In this document: one piece after another, positions 18,384 through 22,593 of the stretch
Layout of the letters: each line of letters opens with the position of its first letter
Numbering within the stretch: position 1 is the first letter of the stretch
DNA from: Reticulomyxa filosa
Lineage: Eukaryota > Foraminifera > Reticulomyxidae
DNA: 22,593 nucleotides
Direction of reading: 5' to 3'
Assembly: GCA_000512085.1 (NCBI GenBank)
Contig: ASPP01026239.1
Location: forward strand, 1 to 22,593
Translations under genes and position numbers: made by a program
The notes under the pieces: generated by a model
Database searches by the model: none
The model's input: the letters and a program-made list of their open reading frames with translations, nothing else
What the model was told of the DNA's origin: nothing

Positions 18384-19631
18384 TCAAGGCATAAAATAAT
18401 CCAGGTTCGACTGCTGTTGAATAATGTGTGGCAGCAAGGATGTCAATTGTTGTAATTGTTGAATGACGTGCTGAATTGAGGGTCTTTCCCGAAGTTTTAT
18501 CGATTTCACAAAAACGTTGGACAGTATATCACCAAACACCAGGCAAGCGTTTCTCTCGGCCCACGAGTCACCCACCGATATGATATGATAATGTTTCGCT
18601 TCTTTGTGTTGCACAAACTTGTCCGCGCATTCTCTGCCCTTCTCTTTCACTTCCTCTCTTTTTTTTAGAGGCTCAAACAGGCACACGTTAAAAAAAAATT
18701 CACTGCACATTTTTACGCACAAAAAAAAAATTATATAAATATTGATATATTTTTTGAAAAATACTCTTAACTCATCCACATATTTGTTGTGTTGCATCGA
18801 AAGGAGAGACACCGAGCTCAGACTCTCCATCAATTGGTCCTTGGTCTTGTCACATTGCATTTTCGTATGCACCGCCAACGACACATTTTCTTTGTCGCTT
18901 TCAATACTCTTCAAAATGTTTCGCTCAAGACCGCTACTACTTTTCGTCTATTACACAAAAAACATTATATGTATGTATACACATATACATATATGTATAT
19001 ATAATACATGGAGCAGTTGCAGGTGCAATAGATATGACTGCATGTGAATCTTCATGACATGCTTCAAGTTTTCGGCATCCAAGCAGGGCAACGTGGCCTT
19101 CCAGCACTTTTGCATGATATAGTGCATGCAGCGATGCTTCCATTGAAAGGCTTGGGGATACTTGGCTTCGAACATCGAACGTGCGGACAGGATGTGCAAG
19201 CGCTTGAGCAAGCGCACAGATTGCGGCAAAAAACGCAGGGCGCTCAGTTCCACCCAACCTTTTTTTGCGTTGGTCATCACAATAACATTGTCGCAGGAAA
19301 GCTCGTCAATGGCAACGGTCAGCAATCGGCACACCTGAGCTTCCAACACAGACAATTCCACGGGTAAACCCTTGTCCGCATTGTCGGCTTTGTATCCCAA
19401 ATGCTCCAAATAATCGCTTGGCAGAATTGTGTTGTCCCAATCGAGTATCAGAATTTTGTGTGTTTTTTGTTCCCTTGCTTTTGGGGTTTCGGACATACTT
19501 GTGTTGGTTCTCTCAACAACGTTTCTGCTCATGTTTTTCATATTCGCTACGTCGGCCAATTTGTTTCCCATATCTATCTTTACATCCGTTCCGTCAATGT
19601 CACTTATCTCATTTTTTGCATACGATGTCAT
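18384..19631 (-). CDS. HAD-superfamily hydrolase (three exons)
   Basis: Exon 1 is 19631-19008, exon 2 is 18947-18772 and exon 3 is 18702-18384, giving about 372 residues. Motif I is KILILDWDNTILPSDYL (Asp64 nucleophile, Asp66 acid/base). Motif II is NVIVMTNAKKGWVE (Thr120). Motif IV is HIISVGDSWAER in exon 3 (Asp about 312). The ending RERPSIQHVIQQL...NLDYFMP matches the C-terminus I recall for a HAD family of protists. The first ~55 residues are polar and lack a clear targeting signal. HAD enzymes use a phospho-aspartate intermediate, so a phosphatase is likely, but the substrate is unknown. The second intron has two possible solutions, with small effect on length. It is divergent from the ADF-H gene 1046 bp away. 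Confidence 0.8.
18703..18771 (-). other. intron 2 of the HAD gene (69 bp, phase 2)
   Basis: On the minus strand GTTAAG...GTGCAG, which joins NKYVD through a split codon to DEFFFNVCLFEPLKKR in the frame of motif IV. An alternative uses donor GTATTT and acceptor AGAGAG (18654-18764, 111 bp, phase 0), giving 358 residues. The retained sequence is open but gives a low-complexity KKYINIYIIFF stretch, so an intron here is likely but its borders are uncertain. Confidence 0.5.
18948..19007 (-). other. intron 1 of the HAD gene (60 bp, phase 0)
   Basis: On the minus strand GTATTA...TAATAG, almost entirely made of TATATACATATATG-type repeats. Removal joins LQLLH to TKSSSGLERNILKSIESDKE in frame. Retention gives an Ile/Cys/Tyr-rich nonsense tail and a stop. 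Confidence 0.75.
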
Positions 19632-20677
19632 CGCACCTATCCCTCACACGCACACATGTTTGCTTTTTGTTGTATATGTCTACATAAACATATAGTCATC
19701 CAAACAAAAACACTTTTGTATGCGAAATGCACCAATACATCTTTTTTGCTCAAAACATTTTTTGGGGTGGAAAAAAACAACGTTTCAAACTTTGTTCTCA
19801 CATAAAATGAAGTACATTACCTTCAAAATGAATCACTAGAGTATAAAAAAAACCAAGCAAATGTTCTACAACAAGTTGAGAAGGCGTAGTTGCAACCGTA
19901 AGTTACACGCCAAAAAAATTTTTTGTTGTTGCTTTAAAAAAGTGTTTTGAAAGACTTCGACCAGATCCACGTAGTTACAAGTCTCCGGCTTTTTTAAATA
20001 AAAGACGCAAAAAATAAATAAATTAGTGTACAATGAAAAGATAACATTTGTTTGGCATTTAATCGGATAAAGACTTTGCTCATTGTTTTAATCTACAATC
20101 TGTTGTTTGATATCCCTGATATCTAAAACAAAGTGTGATCAATGAAACTTCTTACTTGAATTGATATTTAAATATTTTTTAACGTTAAATTTAAAAAAGA
20201 TTGCTGAGAAATTCTTTTAAAAAGCTTAAAAAAGATCAAAGTCATTTAAATCATTCTCAGGAATAAGCTGTTTAGCAAAAGTGACGCTATAAATTTGTTT
20301 TTGTTTCTTTTTTGGTGTTGCAGGTCAACATTAAATTTTGTTTGTTTCTTTTAATTGAGGAAAAAACATTTAACTTCATAAAAACTACTTAAAACAACTA
20401 TAAAAGTTGTCTTAAACAAGGTTATCAAATGTATATCATTTCTTTGAAACAGATAACATGATACACAATAAAATTTATTTCGGTAATTATTAATTTTTTG
20501 TTCGAGTTGATAAAATCGAGTGGAATAGTGATTTAAGTAAGTATATCTTATTAGGTAAGAATAACCTAGTAGGTATTTTCCAAAAAACTTTTTTAAAAAC
20601 CGCAAAAAACAATACCTGTACAAAAGTGTATGTGTTTATTTAAAAAAAAAAAGGGGTAAGCAGATAGAATAATAGAA
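19632..20677. other. intergenic region between divergent genes
   Basis: 1046 bp between the starts of the HAD gene (-) and the ADF-H gene (+). It should hold both promoters. It is AT-rich and no conserved element, RNA gene or coding frame is recognised. Confidence 0.5.
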
Positions 20678-22593
20678 ATGACCGAGTATCTCTATGAGAC
20701 GACAGCCTTGGAAGATGGGCCAGAAGAAGAAGGAGGGGAGGACGGAGAAGAAGGTGACGTGGAAGATGCACGTCAAACAGAATATGAAATAAACAGCGAC
20801 GCGACAACCAGCACAGGAAGTGAGACACCAAGTCAAGGACGGGAAGATGTCCTCCGAAGTGGGAGTTTCAAAGAAAAAGGGGGATATGATCTGAAAGGCT
20901 TTGACGGAAGAATGATGAGAGCAGCGTCTCATTCATACTGCATGTCGAGTGCAAGCCTATCTAGTTGGTTTTTTACTTGTTTGTTTGTTTGATTGTATGG
21001 ATCATTTCCTAATCCCATTCTCGTTCATCGTTCAAAGGATCACCCTTCCCCTCCCAAAAAAAAAAATATATGTATATGTACATATAAACAAAAGTGGGAA
21101 GTGAATCGAAAAAAAAGAGAGCATTGGTTCGAATAAAACCCGGGAAAAATGGAATAAAGCAAAATCAAACCAATCGACGTGGCAGTGGAGTGCCGAATGA
21201 ATCAGTGCAAATAACAAACTTGCGCCGAGCGGACGAGGAATACCTGCGACCATTGCCGACGATGGAAGGGGAGTTTAGGTGGGTCGTACTGCATGTGAAA
21301 GACCTATCATTGATTAGTCATCATCATGGCAATAGTCAATCACTCTTCGAGTCCATCAGTCAATGCATTCTCCAAGTTAGTCAGGCTCATATCTTATTAT
21401 TACAAATGAAAGACCTGTTGTTGTGTCTATCCCACAGTGGTAGCAAAGCACCCATCACAGATCGCACTTACCTGAGTTTTTGCATCGACCATATCAAAAG
21501 ATACTTTGGACTGGTGCGTTATTGTGTTGCATGTTGACTGCATGCTTATATTATTTATATTGGCATATAATACATGTATATAATATATAATATATATACA
21601 TATATATGTATATATGTATGTATATATATATATGTGTATATGTATATGTATATTAGAATGTGCCAGTACACACAGTGGGTGAATCATTGCAACACAAAGA
21701 CATTGGGGAAATATTGGAATCATATCGTGATGTAAAAATATTGGAGGCACACGAACAGATTCGTGTGAAAAATGTGAAATATGAGTCGACACGCAAAGTT
21801 AAAAAATCTGTGAATCAATGGGAGTTATTGTTAAATGATGCAAAATTGCTAAAAGTGATATCCACAATTCGTAAAACAACAACAAAATCAGCAGCGGCGA
21901 TGGCCACTATTGGCGAGGAAGATATTGAGATAGAGAACACAAATTCAGAGCCAAAAGAAAAAGAAAAGAAAAAGAGGAGAGACAAATAGAGCATGAAAAA
22001 GAAGAAGAGTTGGAAATGAATGAACAAAAAAAAAGGATATAACTGCAACAGCATTGGATTGGGCGATCTTTCAATTTGAATCAGTCCGCCGAGGAGTCAA
22101 AAAGATGACAGTGGAGCATTGTGGGTTTGGTGGTATTGTTACATTGGGCTCTCATTTGAAAAAGATGAATCAACTTCGTTATTGCATGTTAAACTTTCAA
22201 TACGGACATATCGCAAAGCGCAAGAAATTGCTTTTGATCATTTGGACAGGTGGTCAGACCATGGAACAAGCGGAATTGATTGCCATGTTTCGACATAAAA
22301 AAAATATCGAAGAGATTTTGGGAGTTAAGATTTACCAGCTAACAAATACATATATGTGTATATGTATATGTATATGTTGATGATATGACATAAACTTACC
22401 CAAATATTCTGTGTGGTATGAAAGACGAGTAAAAGCTTAACGATCAGTTCGTCAACGAGGCTGAAGCGGTCGATGATTTTATCGCAGCTGGCCAGAGAGG
22501 GCTTGTTACCGGAGATATTGATTCGAGTGGTGGTAAAGACTGACGATGACGACGACGATGACAATAACAATAGTAGCAAGGACAATGCAAAGC
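20678..22593 (+). CDS. coactosin-type ADF-H domain protein with long novel N-terminal region (3' end outside window)
   Basis: Proposed exons: 20678-20948, 21095-21513, 21657-22355 and 22436 to the edge. The N-terminus (MTEYLYETTALEDGPEEEGG) is strongly acidic. A folded region follows (RWVVLHVKDLSLISHH to ILEAHEQIRVKNV), which I cannot assign; FCIDHIKRYFGL...IGEIL faintly recalls a calponin-homology domain. A Lys/Glu-rich linker leads to an ADF-H domain: LDWAIFQFES, a Gly-rich turn, QLRYCMLNFQYGHIAKRKKL, LLIIWTGG, EEILGVKIYQLT, then a helix STRLKRSMILSQLAREG and an acidic tail. Spacing matches coactosin, which binds F-actin. The linker changes frame twice at A-rich runs (21953-21975 and 22026-22034), each as if one base were missing. 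A role in actin or cortical cytoskeleton control is inferred. Confidence 0.7.
20949..21094 (+). other. intron 1 of the ADF-H gene (146 bp, phase 1)
   Basis: GTGCAA...AAAAG with a TATATGTATATG tract near the 3' end. It joins HSYCMSS to MGSESKKKRALVRIKPG. A second phase-1 donor, GTTGGT at 20964, would add five codons. Retention stops the frame at 20990-20992. Confidence 0.6.
21514..21656 (+). other. intron 2 of the ADF-H gene (143 bp, phase 0)
   Basis: GTGCGT...TATTAG, filled with TATATGTATATA repeats. It joins IKRYFGL to NVPVHTVGESLQ in frame. Retention stops at 21535-21537. Confidence 0.75.
22356..22435 (+). other. intron 3 of the ADF-H gene (80 bp, phase 2)
   Basis: GTGTAT...AAAAG, starting in a TATATGTATATG tract. 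Splicing joins KIYQLTNTY to LTISSSTRLKRSM, placing a predicted helix where coactosin has its C-terminal helix. Other acceptors (GATCAG, exon from 22448) keep the same frame. On the opposite strand the same DNA reads as an open frame followed by a GTAAGT donor, so the strand of the last exon is not certain. Confidence 0.45.

Noticed and set aside
1-22593. CRISPR arrays, bacterial operons, insertion sequences, rRNA genes
   Set aside because: No spaced direct repeats, Shine-Dalgarno-spaced genes, transposase motifs or rRNA-like stretches are seen; introns and protein families point to a eukaryote.

Overview
The window looks like nuclear DNA of a foraminiferan protist, most likely Reticulomyxa filosa or a close relative. 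The evidence is the very AT-rich intergenic DNA, the standard stop codons, the short introns full of TATATG/TACATA runs, and several multi-copy protein families (kelch, WD40, kinesin-light-chain-type TPR with a caspase-like domain) whose wording I recognise from that organism. This identification is from memory and was not searched.

Layout. 1-1025: AT-rich non-coding DNA with a ~208-bp foldback element. 1026-3991 (+): a protein with a CIDE-N/ubiquitin-like N-terminus, a caspase-like domain lacking both catalytic residues, a beta-rich module and ten TPRs; one frame break in an A10 run. 4442-6289 (+): a tandem paralogue with five TPRs, a net 412-bp internal deletion and a second frame break, probably a pseudogene. 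7748-8416 (-): the 3' part of a WD40 gene (four repeats plus a tail). 8901-10082 (+): an intact kelch protein with a coiled-coil tail. 10322-11215 (+): an intact seven-blade WD40 protein. 11884-17049 (+): a three-exon gene for a ~1650-residue membrane protein with signal peptide, Cys-pair-repeat ectodomain and about 14 hydrophobic segments that partly resemble XK-related (XKR) proteins. 18384-19631 (-): a three-exon HAD-family hydrolase gene. 20678 to the right edge (+): a multi-exon gene ending in a coactosin-type ADF-H (actin-binding) domain and an acidic tail.

Nine introns are supported by joining reading frames. They are 51-146 bp, have GT-AG ends with donors that depart from GTAAGT, and five of them carry TA/TATATG tracts. 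Frame breaks in the large membrane-protein gene, the ADF-H gene and caspase-TPR copy 1 all fall in A homopolymers, so assembly error is a live explanation. The breaks in caspase-TPR copy 2 do not, and are more likely real decay.

The genes do not form an operon-like unit; this is a mixed stretch of expanded repeat-protein families beside single genes. The most notable items are the tandem inactive caspase-TPR pair and the Cys-repeat/XKR-like membrane protein.
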